Positions 17,848 through 27,112 of a DNA stretch of 64,000 nucleotides are shown here, piece by piece. The notes under the pieces are model-generated. The model was not told where the DNA came from and made no database searches. It saw nothing but the letters and a program-made list of their open reading frames with translations. Both the position numbers and the translations under genes were made by a program. Where the stretch lies: positions 558,001-622,000 of the forward strand of contig CAVYQI010000004.1 in assembly GCA_963770635.1 (NCBI GenBank), written 5' to 3'. The DNA is from DASZIT01 sp963770635. Its GTDB lineage: Bacteria; Actinomycetota; Acidimicrobiia; Acidimicrobiales; RAAP-2. Each line of letters starts with the position of its first letter. Positions within the stretch are counted from its first letter, which is position 1.

Positions 17848-18570
17848 TCAGCTCGCCCCGGAGCCGACGCCGACCGGAGCATCGGCTTCACGCTCGTCGA
17901 GGAACGCCCACCAGGCGTCGGCGGCCCGCTTGGCCGCGATGTTTACCACCGCCGGGTCGGCGTCGAGCTGGGCAAGGGCGTCGATGGCCCAGTCACCGTG
18001 GTCGGCATCCATGACGGCATGCACATCCCAGAAGGCCACACCCGAATCATCGATCCCGTACCCGCGCCGGAGCCCCTCGGCCTTCGACGCCACGATCGCC
18101 GAGGCCTGGGTCTCGTAGGCGGCGAGCCCGGACAAGGCAGCCACCGGTCCTTCTTCGACCAGGTCGGCATAGGTGGCGACCAGGGCTTTAGCCGCCGGGC
18201 CGGCATCGGTTCCTCCACCGTTCGATCGCGGCGGGGCCGAGACCGCCTCAGCGAACCGGTCGAACAGGACCAGGTGGGGCTCGGGATGTCCGAGCTCGTC
18301 GTCCAGGTTGCGCTGCACCAGCTCCGCCACCTCGGTCGAGCCGTCCGTCGCCAGACGCCGGATCACCCCGGACAGCACCTCGGGGAGGGTGGCCTCGAAG
18401 GACCGGTACTCGTGGGCGTACTCACCGAGCTCGCCGGGACGCAGCTCGCCTGCCTCCCATCGCAGGTAGAAGGGGTGGGTAAGCAGCATCCGGCCGGCGA
18501 GGGCTTCCTCGACCGCCTCGATGATCGCCGCATGGGTCGATCCGGCTGGGGTGTCAGGGGTGTTGGCCAT
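17848..18570 (-). CDS. CADD/TenA-type haem-oxygenase-like di-metal protein (candidate pABA synthase)
   Basis: 240 residues from ATG 18570. The all-helical haem-oxygenase-like fold carries a full set of six candidate metal ligands: E92 and H99 in DELGHPEPHL, E153 in AYETQ, and H184, D188, H191 in VHAVMDADH. The spacing E-7-H and E-61-E equals that of Chlamydia CADD as I recall it. Y152 next to E153 and K163 ten residues later match the CADD Tyr and the Lys implicated in self-sacrificing p-aminobenzoate formation. A folate-precursor role is therefore plausible. Plain TenA (thiaminase) lacks this ligand set. Single gene, convergent with DoxX. Confidence 0.75.
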   Translation of the reverse strand: MANTPDTPAGSTHAAIIEAVEEALAGRMLLTHPFYLRWEAGELRPGELGEYAHEYRSFEATLPEVLSGVIRRLATDGSTEVAELVQRNLDDELGHPEPHLVLFDRFAEAVSAPPRSNGGGTDAGPAAKALVATYADLVEEGPVAALSGLAAYETQASAIVASKAEGLRRGYGIDDSGVAFWDVHAVMDADHGDWAIDALAQLDADPAVVNIAAKRAADAWWAFLDEREADAPVGVGSGAS

Positions 18571-18639
18571 GCCGCATAGTACCCAGTCCCGCGGGGGACG
18601 CGGCGGTTCCCCAGGGACGCTCCGAACTGCCACTTGGGA

Positions 18640-19269
18640 CTAAGCGTTGGTGATGATCGCGGCCCGGATCTGTCGGGGCGTTGCGCCTGGGTCGACCCCG
18701 GTGTTGATCGTGACGGTGAGGGTTCCTCCTAGCGAGGAAACCAATCCCGTGATACTGGTCTGAATGGACAGCCGGCTACCCGGTGTGGTCGGTACGACGG
18801 TGGTGGAAGTCGGTGTTCCTGAACTCCCGGTCCAGGTGTTGATGGTCGTACTGGTGCCGCTGCAAGTGGTCGTCCAGGTCACGGTGCACGTCTTCAGCGT
18901 GGCGGACGGGGTGCCGACGATGATGCCGGACTGAGCGAGCGTGACCGTGTAGGTGGTCGCGGTGAGGTTCACGTTCCCCGAGTTGAAGCTGAAGAAGGTT
19001 TGCGCAGCCGGATTTCCCAACGCCGGCAGCGAGAAGGTCTCCGTCAGCGCGCCGGCCGATGGCGTACCCGAGGACAACGTGGTCGGGATGGATCCCCAGG
19101 TGGCACTGGTAGCGGTGGACTGCCCCAGGGCGGCCCCGGCGGTTGCGGTGATGGAGACCGCGTCTGCCGAGGGGGTGCCAAGATCACCACCCGGTTGCCA
19201 CCCGGATGCCCCAAGCATCAGAAGGCAACACCCGCAAACCGCGACTGTGACTACCGATGCCCGGGTCAT
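18640..19269 (-). CDS. Secreted TasA/camelysin-like protein 2
   Basis: 209 residues from ATG 19269, 11 bp after the preceding gene. The leader (MTRASVVTVAVCGCCLLMLGAS) is a signal peptide. The mature part is Thr/Ser/Gly-rich beta sequence with spaced cysteines (TCTVTWTTTCSG) and the segment NLTATTYTVTLAQSG, like the upstream secreted protein. The predicted product is exported and small, as for structural subunits of matrix fibres. Family assignment rests on context and composition; no exact match is claimed. It ends the first signal-peptidase cluster. Confidence 0.65.
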   Translation of the reverse strand: MTRASVVTVAVCGCCLLMLGASGWQPGGDLGTPSADAVSITATAGAALGQSTATSATWGSIPTTLSSGTPSAGALTETFSLPALGNPAAQTFFSFNSGNVNLTATTYTVTLAQSGIIVGTPSATLKTCTVTWTTTCSGTSTTINTWTGSSGTPTSTTVVPTTPGSRLSIQTSITGLVSSLGGTLTVTINTGVDPGATPRQIRAAIITNA

Positions 19270-19280
19270 GAGGGAACCGC

Positions 19281-19958
19281 TCAGGCGGTGGTGGTCTGGG
19301 CGGCTCGCTGTGCCTCGTTGAAGCTGTAGGTGAGGACGGTGGACTGCCCCTGGATGGTCGGACTGGGCGGTGTCCCGTTCAGCGTGTTCTCGCTCTGGTT
19401 CGGCAGGGTGAGGTTCACCTGGAGAAACAGCGATTGGTTGACGGCCATGGTAGAAGCCAGTGACCCTGGAGTCGTCGACAGAGTGGCCACCGGGGTCGAC
19501 GCCAACAAAGCGGTGGTCGTCCCCGAGCACGTCCCGGATCCCGGAGTTCCGACAGTCACCGTCCAGGCGACGCTGCACCCGTTGATGGTGACGGCGAGAC
19601 CCTTGGTTGTGCTGGTCGTCAACTGGGTCGATCCGGTACCGGTCACTCCCAGTGTCAAACCCGTTGCTGCCAACGTGCCGCCGTTGGTGAGATTCACGTA
19701 GACGTTGTACTGGTCACCAGGCGCCATGTCCGACACCGTCTGGCCGAACCCGGCGCTGGGAGCATCCGCAGCCAGGGTCAGGCTCAGCGTGCCCGAGGTA
19801 ACTGTCTGGGTTCCCGTGGCGGTTGCCGTCAGACCCGCGTAGACCCCGGCGCCAGTCAGGGACAGCACCCCGATGCCGAAGATTCCGGCAATCAGGTAGG
19901 TCCACCGTCGACGGCGAGATCCACCGTCTTCACCAGCTACGTCACCTGCACGTCCCAT
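19281..19958 (-). CDS. Secreted TasA/camelysin-like protein 1 with SipW-type leader
   Basis: 225 residues from ATG 19958, with GGGGA at good spacing upstream. The leader has a basic n-region (GGSRRRRW), a hydrophobic core (TYLIAGIFGIGVLSLTGAGVYAGL), and then TATATGTQTVTSGTLSLTL. This has the shape of SipW-dependent leaders (alanine/threonine cleavage zone followed by a TAGTLxL strand). The rest is Thr/Gly-rich beta structure with two cysteines. It is probably cleaved by the signal peptidase encoded upstream and assembled outside the cell. Confidence 0.75.
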   Translation of the reverse strand: MGRAGDVAGEDGGSRRRRWTYLIAGIFGIGVLSLTGAGVYAGLTATATGTQTVTSGTLSLTLAADAPSAGFGQTVSDMAPGDQYNVYVNLTNGGTLAATGLTLGVTGTGSTQLTTSTTKGLAVTINGCSVAWTVTVGTPGSGTCSGTTTALLASTPVATLSTTPGSLASTMAVNQSLFLQVNLTLPNQSENTLNGTPPSPTIQGQSTVLTYSFNEAQRAAQTTTA

Positions 19959-20133
19959 GAGATCCCCTTTTTTGGCCAAGCGGCCTAGTGCCTGGTCATC
20001 GGCATATTCGGTGCAGACCTTGAGCAATCTGGAGAAATCGGGTCTATTCGGGTGCTCCTAGGCGTGAAAACCGGTCCCGTTGAGGGTGGTTCCTACCCTG
20101 GCGGCCGTCTGTGGTGGCTCGAAGAAGGCCGGG

Positions 20134-21802
20134 TCAGCTGGGCCGGCGACCTGCTCGGATGATCCAGATGATCCCGACCACGCAGACAATGAGACCGGCG
20201 AGTGCGATCACTGCGGCCCGAGTCACCCCGCTTCCCAGGCCATTGAGGACACGACCGACGAAGGGGACCTCGGCAATCACCTCCGGGGTGGAGTCGGAGG
20301 CAAGCCGGGCATGCCAGGCGTCGGGGGTCGGATTGTTGTCGCCCTTGGTCATGACGACGGGATGATCGGCGGGACCGGTGAGCGAAATAATTCGGTGAGC
20401 ATATTGACCGGACTGACCCGGTGGGGTGAAGACGATGATGTCGCCGACCCTCAAAGACGAGTTGGCAACCGGGCGGGTGATGATGGCCCATCCCGGTCCG
20501 TAGGTGGGTTCCATGCTGGGTGAAAGAACCGGTCGGATGGAAAGGTGGAAGGCGACCGTGGCAACGGCGGCTGCCACCATGGCGGTCCCGACGATGGCAA
20601 GTAGCACCAAGCCCACCGCCCGCCAAAGATTTCGGAACCGCCATCGACTGACCGGTGGTGCAGGCTCCGGGTCATCACCCAGCTGGGGCACCTCTTGAGG
20701 TGACGGGTATACGAGCTCCCTCCCCCCGGTCGATGTCCCTTCGGGCGAATCCGTGGCCTCCTCCGCGACGGGCGCCTCCTCTACCGGCGGTGCCGCCATC
20801 GCTCTGGGTTCCTCCGGGATGTCCGGAACCGCAGGGAGCACCACGGCCGCGGCATCAAGTGCCCGATCATCATCCCCATCTTCACCTTCGACGCCCGGCG
20901 AGCGCTCAACACCGGCAGCTACCGATCCGCGGCGGATCGTGACCTTCGAGGCCACCACCGTCTGGATCTCCCACAGGATGGCACCTTCGCCGTCCCTAGC
21001 TGATTCGTCGGCGCCGGGGAAAGAACCGAGTCCCGCCGCCGCCGTCGCCACAGCCGCCGCCGCATCCATCCAGCCCGGCTTCACCGTCGCCAACGCCTGA
21101 TCCAATGGCACCTTCGACATTCCTTCGATGGCCTGCTGCAACTGCACCTGCAGGGTAGTAGTGGTCACGTCGGACCGGCTGCGCTCGAGAACGGCCCGCA
21201 GGGCATCAGTGGCTCGGCGGAGTCCCCCGGTGATGGCGTCGGGAAAGTCCACTGTCACCAGCACGTCGTAGCAGTCGCCCATGGCGTCGAGAAGCGCCGA
21301 CCCCCGGGCCAGGTCTCCGTCCCGGATGCGGTCGAGGAGGTGCCGGCGGAGCTCGGAGGCAGCTTCCGCCAGCCCGTTGAGCCACGCGGAGATGGCCACG
21401 CCCAGGGTGCGGTAGTCCGGTAGGGGGGACCCGGCCACCGAGCGCGGCGGTCAACCGGGCCTCGGCGTACTCCTTTTCGGCATCGTGCAGAAAGCCGGCG
21501 GCGGCGAGCCTCGGGAATGGCTCCAAGGCCTGTTGGGCGGTTCGAAGCGAGGCTTCAGCGCCGGCCGCATGTTCCCGGAACTGGTCGGGCATGAGTCGGT
21601 GGACCGCCCGAATGGCCAAACCGGACTGCCGGATGGTGTCCCGGCACGCCCGCAACGAGACCTCCCGGGCCTGGTGGGCGCCGGCGAGCTCCTCCCGTAA
21701 CGACGGGCCAACTACCGCCAGCTGGTCAGCCAGGCGGGTGCCCGATGCTGGGGTCAGATTGGCTGATGTGGGATCGAATGCCGAAGGAAGAGATTCGGTC
21801 AA
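20134..21802 (-). CDS. Translin domain fused to S26B (SipW/Sec11-type) signal peptidase, one frameshift
   Basis: Read as one gene after correcting one base in the G6 run at 21423-21428 (C6 on the coding strand). It starts at TTG 21802, overlapping the upstream stop by 4 bp. Residues about 25-220 match translin: LREELAGAHQAREVSLRACR, AAGFLHDAEKEYAEARLTAA (acidic EKEYAEA centre), PDYRTLGVAISAWLNGLAEA and VTVDFPDAITGGLRRATDAL. A 150-residue acidic, Pro-rich linker follows, then a membrane helix and a signal peptidase domain with SPSMEPT (Ser), AHRI (His in place of Lys, as in SipW/Sec11) and TKGDNN. A C-terminal membrane segment ends the protein. The linker and peptidase are in the same unbroken frame as the second half of the translin domain. 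Confidence 0.75.
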
Positions 21803-22497
21803 CGGGAAGCGGCGCGGCCAGCCGGGTGTCCGTACCGGTTGTCCTCATACTGCATTCCTGCCATCGCCAGATACTCGTCTCGAGTCCCACCCTGGCTCAC
21901 GGGACGGAGGTAGTGAAGCTTGCGTTCGCCTTCCGCCATCACGGTCTGCATGTGGGCAAGCATGGCGACGTAGGCGCCCAAGGCTACGCCGGCGATGGCG
22001 GTGATGACCCAGGCGGGTCGGGCTCCAGGGATACTTCCGATCACCAGTGTGAGGGTGAACACCAACGCCAGCACGGTCAACGTGTCGCGCCTTCGGCGGC
22101 GGGCCAGGAGCCGAGCTTCGGGGTTGGCCAACCGGGGCGTGGTGATGCGTTCCGGGTAGGCAGGCCGGTAGGTGGGTTCGGGCTGGGAGGGAGTGACCGC
22201 TTCGCCCAAAAAGGCCAACGCCGGGCGTGGCAGCTCCTTGGCCCCAACCACCGTAAGTACGGGCCTCACTGACCTTTCCGTGGAATTTGATTGAGCCGGA
22301 GCCCCTTGGCCTGGGACCGCTTGGAGCCGGAAGGCCGGAAGGACGATCGGCTCTCCCCTCGACTGTTCGAGCACTCGAAGCTGATGGTGAAAATGCGAGA
22401 TGGAGCTGACTCCCCCTCCGTGTTCGGACCGTCTCCGGAACATCGAGGGGCCAAGAATCACCAGCCATGCCACAACGAGGATCACCACAACGATCAT
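21799..22497 (-). CDS. SepX-like actinobacterial membrane protein
   Basis: 232 residues from ATG 22497, which has GAGGGG upstream; TTG 22506 is an alternative. An N-terminal membrane segment (MIVVVILVVAWLVILGPSMF) is followed by an RRR motif and a histidine-containing SISHFHHQLRVL helix. A long flexible linker leads to a basic stretch (RRRRRD) and two close membrane helices. The layout equals that of SepX, a division-site membrane protein described in Streptomyces; similarity is by architecture, so the name is tentative. Its stop overlaps the start of the translin-peptidase gene. Confidence 0.55.
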   Translation of the reverse strand: MIVVVILVVAWLVILGPSMFRRRSEHGGGVSSISHFHHQLRVLEQSRGEPIVLPAFRLQAVPGQGAPAQSNSTERSVRPVLTVVGAKELPRPALAFLGEAVTPSQPEPTYRPAYPERITTPRLANPEARLLARRRRRDTLTVLALVFTLTLVIGSIPGARPAWVITAIAGVALGAYVAMLAHMQTVMAEGERKLHYLRPVSQGGTRDEYLAMAGMQYEDNRYGHPAGRAASR

Positions 22498-22723
22498 GAG
22501 CGCCAACCCCTCGACCTACCTTCTTTCCTGAAAAACCCTAACGACAGGCTTTTCCGCAGTGGTGGATGGTCAGAGAATGACGATGCCGACATGGAACACC
22601 AAGGTGTCCGCCACGGCCTCCTCCGTTTGTGTTGGGACTGTTGTACACCGTTCGCTCGCCGCGCTCAAACGGTTTCTGATTAGTCCAGGTCGAGGCGGGT
22701 GATCACCCGATATCGTCCAGCGG

Positions 22724-23395
22724 ATGACCGCGGTCTGGAGCCTCATCGCCTTGGCGGCGGTGGCCGCCGTGGCCGATTGGGCGGCCGTGGGAGCCGCCAA
22801 TGACCGGCTTCAATACGCCGCCAAGCCGACGGTCCTGGCGCTGCTGGTAGCCGCCGCCGCCCTCATCCCCACCGCCGATTCCGTCTCGGGTGGCCGAAGA
22901 GAGTGGTTCGTGATCGCCTTGGCCTTCTGCCTGGTCGGGGACATCTTGTTGATGCTTCCCGCCAACCTGTTCATCCCCGGACTCGCGGCGTTCCTGGCTG
23001 GTCACGCCTTTTTCATCGTGGGGCTGCTTCAGCCCGATTCGTCCCCCGCCATGCGGCCATTCGCGTTCTCGCCGCCGGGGCTGGCGCTGGCGTCCGGGCT
23101 CGTCTTGCTGGTCGAAGTTGTTCCCGCCACCATCATTCTCCGATCGATCCTCCGACACGGACACGGGGCTCTGGTCGGGCCCATCTGCCTCTACATGGGA
23201 GCCATCCTGACCATGGTGGTGTTGGCCACCAACGTCGGTCGGCCCCCGGCGGCGATCGGCGGGGTCCTTTTCCTGGCGTCCGATACCCTGCTGGCCACCG
23301 ATCGGTTCGTCCGGCCGATTCGCCAGGGTACGTTGCTCGTCCACATCACCTACCACCTTGCCCAAGTGCTGCTGGTGGTTTCACTGATCCGCTAG
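22724..23395 (+). CDS. YhhN/TMEM86-family lysoplasmalogenase-like membrane protein
   Basis: 223 residues with about seven to eight membrane segments. Family landmarks are AAKPTVLALLVAA, CLVGDILLMLP, LAAFLAGHAFFIVGLL and GGVLFLASDTLLATDRF, where the GD, AGH and SD residues are the conserved polar positions of the YhhN group. Family members hydrolyse vinyl-ether lysophospholipids. Whether this cell makes plasmalogens is unknown. It is transcribed away from the SepX-like gene across about 225 bp. Confidence 0.8.
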   Translation: MTAVWSLIALAAVAAVADWAAVGAANDRLQYAAKPTVLALLVAAAALIPTADSVSGGRREWFVIALAFCLVGDILLMLPANLFIPGLAAFLAGHAFFIVGLLQPDSSPAMRPFAFSPPGLALASGLVLLVEVVPATIILRSILRHGHGALVGPICLYMGAILTMVVLATNVGRPPAAIGGVLFLASDTLLATDRFVRPIRQGTLLVHITYHLAQVLLVVSLIR

Positions 23396-23444
23396 CGATC
23401 AGGTAGGGCGTCGATCGTCGAGACGATCAGGGCGCGGGGTCCGA

Positions 23445-25445
23445 TCAGACCTCGCCGACCTTGCGGACCGAATCGAGGGGGCGCCCGGGGTCATGTTCTG
23501 GGGGCGTCGATGGTCCCTGATAGGCAACCAGGGCAGCATTCCTTTCGGAACCGTCGGGTTGATCCTGCTGGCCGAACTCCTCTCCAGGGTCATCGACCGA
23601 CGCCGGCCTGGCGTCGTCGGCAAGCACCGCCAGGGCGATGGCGGCAACCCGGTCCGGAGTGTCTGGCGTACCATCCCCTTCCTCTGTCCCCGTCGCCGTC
23701 ACGACGGGGGGTGGCGCAGTCGCCGGTCCGGCGCCGGCGGCCGGGCTCGGTGGGGCCGACCGGCTTCTCGGACCGGAGCCAGGAGCCTCGGCCAGGGCTT
23801 CTTCGTGGCGAGCAGCCATGAGTTCTTCCAGCCCGACCCATTCGCTACCGTCGAGCACTTTCAGACGTCGGGCCATCGAGTCCAGCAGGTCAGCGGCCTC
23901 ATCGCGGTAGCGCTCGGCCACGCTTCCCATGGCAAAAATGGTCAAGGGGGGCAGGTTCGAACCGTATTCGGCGGTGATGGCCAACAATTGCTCGGTGGCC
24001 ACCTCGGCATCCTGCATCAGGCCCAGGGCATCTTGCAGGCGGGCCATTCGACGAACAAAGCGGTCGGTGCTCCCTCCGTAGAGCCCGGCGCTGAACTCGA
24101 GGGAGTAGCGGAGCCGCTTGCACCGGATCCGCAACCGATGGAAATCTTCGGCCGCTCCGCTCCTCCGGGCTCGTTTGGCCCCCTTCAACACGTTGCGGTG
24201 CCGTTGTGCCACCAGATCGGGCACTGCGATCAGTGCCGGCACCCCCGCGGCCGCCGAGCGCCGGGAGGGTCCCTGGACCACGAGGGAAATGAACCCCTTG
24301 AGCAGGCGCTGGTAGCGGGCCGAGTCGAGGGCGGCCAGGAGACGCCGGCGAGCCTCGACTCGCTGATCGACCAGCAGTTGATGGAGGTGGGCGAGTGGAT
24401 CCTCGGCGCCCTCCGACGTTGCCCAGGCGATACTCCATTCGCCCATGTTGTCCATGTGCTCGAGTTGGACGTCGAGGTCACGCACCTCGCCCAACGCGGC
24501 CGCCAACCAGCCAAGCTCCTTACGCACGCCCTGGATCCGAACGGGCAGCACGGTGACGAACAGGTCGATGGCGGCGCGCAGACGCCGGGTAGCCACCCGC
24601 ATGTCGTGGAGTTCCTCGATGTCCTCACCGAGCCGGGTTCCGGACTCCCGGGCGAGGAGCACGCCGAGATGGCGCCGGAGCACGGCGTAGGCGACTTCTC
24701 CCATCGAAGATTCGGGAGAGACCGCTTGTGGCCCGAGATCGGGCAGTCCGGGAATGGTGATGCCCAGGGCCAGGAGCCCCGCTTCGAATTTCGAGAGGGT
24801 GGCCGGGCGCAGACCGCAGGCATCGCGAAGGTCGCGTACCACCGGATCGAGGGCGGCTACCCAGCGATGGACGACTTCGACTTCGACCCGCCGGAGGTGG
24901 GCGGGCCTGGCTCCCGAATCGCCGACGATGGTGGTCTCATCCAGCGCCACCTCGGCCACATCTTCACCCTCGACCCGCAGCGAGAAGGCCCGCCGACGGG
25001 TGCGAATCTCGAGGACCTGATGGAGGGGGCGATTGCCGACAACTGCCTGCAGGCGACGGCCCACCGGGCCGCCGGGTCCGAGTCCACTGATTCCTTCGGG
25101 GGGTAGGGACTCGGTCACTTCGAGTCGGCGGCGAAGGCCGTCGGGGTCGGCTGGACGGGAGTCCTTCAGGGTTCCCTCCTCCCGTCGGCCCTTTCGTCGG
25201 GTACGGAGGACGAGCCCGGCTCGTCCGATCCGCCAATCCTCGGTATCGAGGTAGCGGTCGACCTGGCGGACGGCCGGCTTGGCCAGGGCGGTCAGGGAAA
25301 GGGTCACCGAGTCTCCCCCCAAGGGAATTCCGGGAAGCGCGGCCATCCACCGTTCGACCGGTCGCAGATCGAGGGCGTCGAACTGCCACTCCACCTCCAC
25401 ATCGTCACCGGCTGCTGCGGCCTCTTCTAGCGCTCGGTCAGCCAT
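23445..25445 (-). CDS. CYTH-CHAD domain protein (polyphosphate-related)
   Basis: 666 residues. Residues about 15-225 form a CYTH (triphosphate tunnel) domain, with a degenerate ExExK start reading EVEWQF and later Arg-rich strands (LVLRTRRKGRREEGTLK). Residues about 250-520 form a CHAD domain with the typical His/Arg helices: ELHDMRVATRRLRAAIDLF, DFHRLRIRCKRLRYSLEFS and RLQDALGLMQDAEV. The last 120 residues are disordered Pro/Ala/Asp. CHAD binds polyphosphate and CYTH domains act on triphosphates, so a polyphosphate granule or phosphate-handling role is likely. The missing Lys in the CYTH signature makes catalysis uncertain. Confidence 0.85.
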   Translation of the reverse strand: MADRALEEAAAAGDDVEVEWQFDALDLRPVERWMAALPGIPLGGDSVTLSLTALAKPAVRQVDRYLDTEDWRIGRAGLVLRTRRKGRREEGTLKDSRPADPDGLRRRLEVTESLPPEGISGLGPGGPVGRRLQAVVGNRPLHQVLEIRTRRRAFSLRVEGEDVAEVALDETTIVGDSGARPAHLRRVEVEVVHRWVAALDPVVRDLRDACGLRPATLSKFEAGLLALGITIPGLPDLGPQAVSPESSMGEVAYAVLRRHLGVLLARESGTRLGEDIEELHDMRVATRRLRAAIDLFVTVLPVRIQGVRKELGWLAAALGEVRDLDVQLEHMDNMGEWSIAWATSEGAEDPLAHLHQLLVDQRVEARRRLLAALDSARYQRLLKGFISLVVQGPSRRSAAAGVPALIAVPDLVAQRHRNVLKGAKRARRSGAAEDFHRLRIRCKRLRYSLEFSAGLYGGSTDRFVRRMARLQDALGLMQDAEVATEQLLAITAEYGSNLPPLTIFAMGSVAERYRDEAADLLDSMARRLKVLDGSEWVGLEELMAARHEEALAEAPGSGPRSRSAPPSPAAGAGPATAPPPVVTATGTEEGDGTPDTPDRVAAIALAVLADDARPASVDDPGEEFGQQDQPDGSERNAALVAYQGPSTPPEHDPGRPLDSVRKVGEV

Positions 25446-25549
25446 GGTCGAAGGTTACAGCGCCCGTACCGAGGCGCGTTCTGAGGATCTTCCAATCGTC
25501 ATCCGACAAATGCCCCTAATTGACGGCCCACGGCGGTAGTGTCGCAAAT

Positions 25550-26011
25550 GTGGGAAACAGCCGGAGCCTCACGCTCCAATCGAGCGAGTCGAACGAGATC
25601 GTCAGGGCGGGCGGCGGGCTGGTGGTGCGGAGGGTTCGGGGACGATTGGAAGTGGTACTCGTCCACCGCCCGGTGCGAGAAGACTGGACCTTTCCGAAGG
25701 GCAAACTCGAAGACGGTGAGACGTTGGAGGACTGCGCTCTGCGCGAGGTCCATGAAGAGACCGGCCTCATCTGCCGATTGGGCCGGTTCCTCGGTCACAC
25801 CGAGTACCGCGACCGCAAGGACCGCCAGAAGGTGGTCGCCTACTGGATGATGACCGTGGAGAAGAACGAGGGCTTCGCGGTCAACGATGAGGTGGACGAG
25901 CTGCGGTGGCTCGGTGTCGTCGATGCCTTGACCCTGCTCAGCTACGAGCGCGATGCCGAACTACTTGCCGCCCTCGCCGCATCGGACGACGTGGGTGCCA
26001 AAGCTTCTTAG
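25550..26011 (+). CDS. Nudix hydrolase (MutT-like)
   Basis: 153 residues if GTG 25550 is used; a TTG at 25520 would add ten residues, and no ribosome-binding site decides. The Nudix box is perfect: GKLEDGETLEDCALREVHEETGL, shown here in outline as GX5EX7REVHEETGL. The flanking strands EVVLVHRPVREDWTFPKG and KVVAYWMM resemble the MutT1/diadenosine-polyphosphate type. It cleaves a nucleoside diphosphate linked to another moiety. Divergent from the CYTH-CHAD gene, which supports a link with phosphate or polyphosphate metabolism. Confidence 0.85.
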   Translation: MGNSRSLTLQSSESNEIVRAGGGLVVRRVRGRLEVVLVHRPVREDWTFPKGKLEDGETLEDCALREVHEETGLICRLGRFLGHTEYRDRKDRQKVVAYWMMTVEKNEGFAVNDEVDELRWLGVVDALTLLSYERDAELLAALAASDDVGAKAS

Positions 26012-26220
26012 ACCCGCGAGCGTCCGCGCCATCAGCTGAAGTCCGGGTTCCGGTTTCGCGACCGCTTCAATCGAAGAACCCATCGGTTCCCGCCACTGCC
26101 GGTACCCCGTCCCAGAGCACGCCGGCTGCCTCACCCCCGGGCGCCGGGGCACCGCCGGCCCGAAGACGCCACGCCCCCGGCAGGATGACCGGAGTTCCCA
26201 CCTCGTAGCCCACCGGGTTT

Positions 26221-27021
26221 TCACAAGGGCATCGCCCGAGCCGACCACCGATCCTCGGAGCGCTGTACGACCACTTCGATGCCGAAGGCATCAGACACGA
26301 CTCTATTGGTGAGGACGTCGTCCACCGGTCCGGCCGCCACCATCCGGCCGTCACGAAGGAGCGCGGCATGGGTCATCCCCGGCGGAATTTCTTCCACATG
26401 ATGGGTCACCAGCACCAACGCCGGGACCGTCGGGTCGTCGGCCAGCATCGACAGTCGCCGGACCAAGCGCTCCCGTGCACCGAGGTCGAGTCCGGCCGCC
26501 GGCTCGTCCATCAACAGGAGCTCGGGTTGGCCCATCAGTGCCCGGGCCAGCAGCACCTGTTGGCGCTCTCCTTCGGACAGCAACCCGAACGACCGCTCGT
26601 CGAAGGAGTCACCGCCAAATCCGGCCAGCCGCAACAAACGATCGGCCTCGGCTCTGTCATCCGTGGAGAACTCGTTCCACCACGTCTCGAGGACCGAGTA
26701 CCGGCCGGTCAGCACCACCTCGAGGGCAGACAGCTGGGGCCGGAGCGACCGGCTGATCGACGCGCTGACGGTGGCGATCCGTTGCCTCAGGATGCGCATA
26801 TCCACGTGGCCCAGACGTTCGCCCAAAATCTCCACCACCCCTCGGGTGGGCCACAACGCCGACCCCACCACCCGCAGCAGCGTCGTCTTCCCGGACCCAT
26901 TGGGCCCGAGCAACGCCCACCGTTGGCCGGCCCTCACTTCCCAGTCGACGTCCTCGATCAACGCGGTCCCGTCCCGAACCACACTGAGCCCGATCACCCG
27001 GATGACAACGTCAGCGGCCAT
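26221..27021 (-). CDS. ABC transporter-type ATPase (stand-alone)
   Basis: 266 residues with one complete ATP-binding cassette: Walker A GPNGSGKT (residues 39-46), signature LSEGE (148-152), Walker B LLLMDEP (168-174) and the H-loop VLVTHH. The organisation and the EEIPPGMTHAALLRDGRM segment resemble YlmA/ModF-like ATPases. No permease gene is adjacent, so its membrane partner or any non-transport role is unknown. Possibly transcribed from the 200-bp gap shared with the signal peptidase cluster end. Confidence 0.85.
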   Translation of the reverse strand: MAADVVIRVIGLSVVRDGTALIEDVDWEVRAGQRWALLGPNGSGKTTLLRVVGSALWPTRGVVEILGERLGHVDMRILRQRIATVSASISRSLRPQLSALEVVLTGRYSVLETWWNEFSTDDRAEADRLLRLAGFGGDSFDERSFGLLSEGERQQVLLARALMGQPELLLMDEPAAGLDLGARERLVRRLSMLADDPTVPALVLVTHHVEEIPPGMTHAALLRDGRMVAAGPVDDVLTNRVVSDAFGIEVVVQRSEDRWSARAMPL

Positions 27022-27112
27022 GGGTTGACCCGGGACGAGCCTGCCCGAGCCGCGACCTCCTTTTGTGCACTCTCAACTGGTCTTTTACCTTTGGACGGTT
27101 GTCCGTCACTGT

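Noticed and set aside
21423..21428. Programmed frameshift in the translin gene at the C6 run
   Set aside because: A slippery C6 run could in principle allow it, but other unrelated genes show similar single-base shifts in G/C runs, so base-calling error is the simpler explanation.
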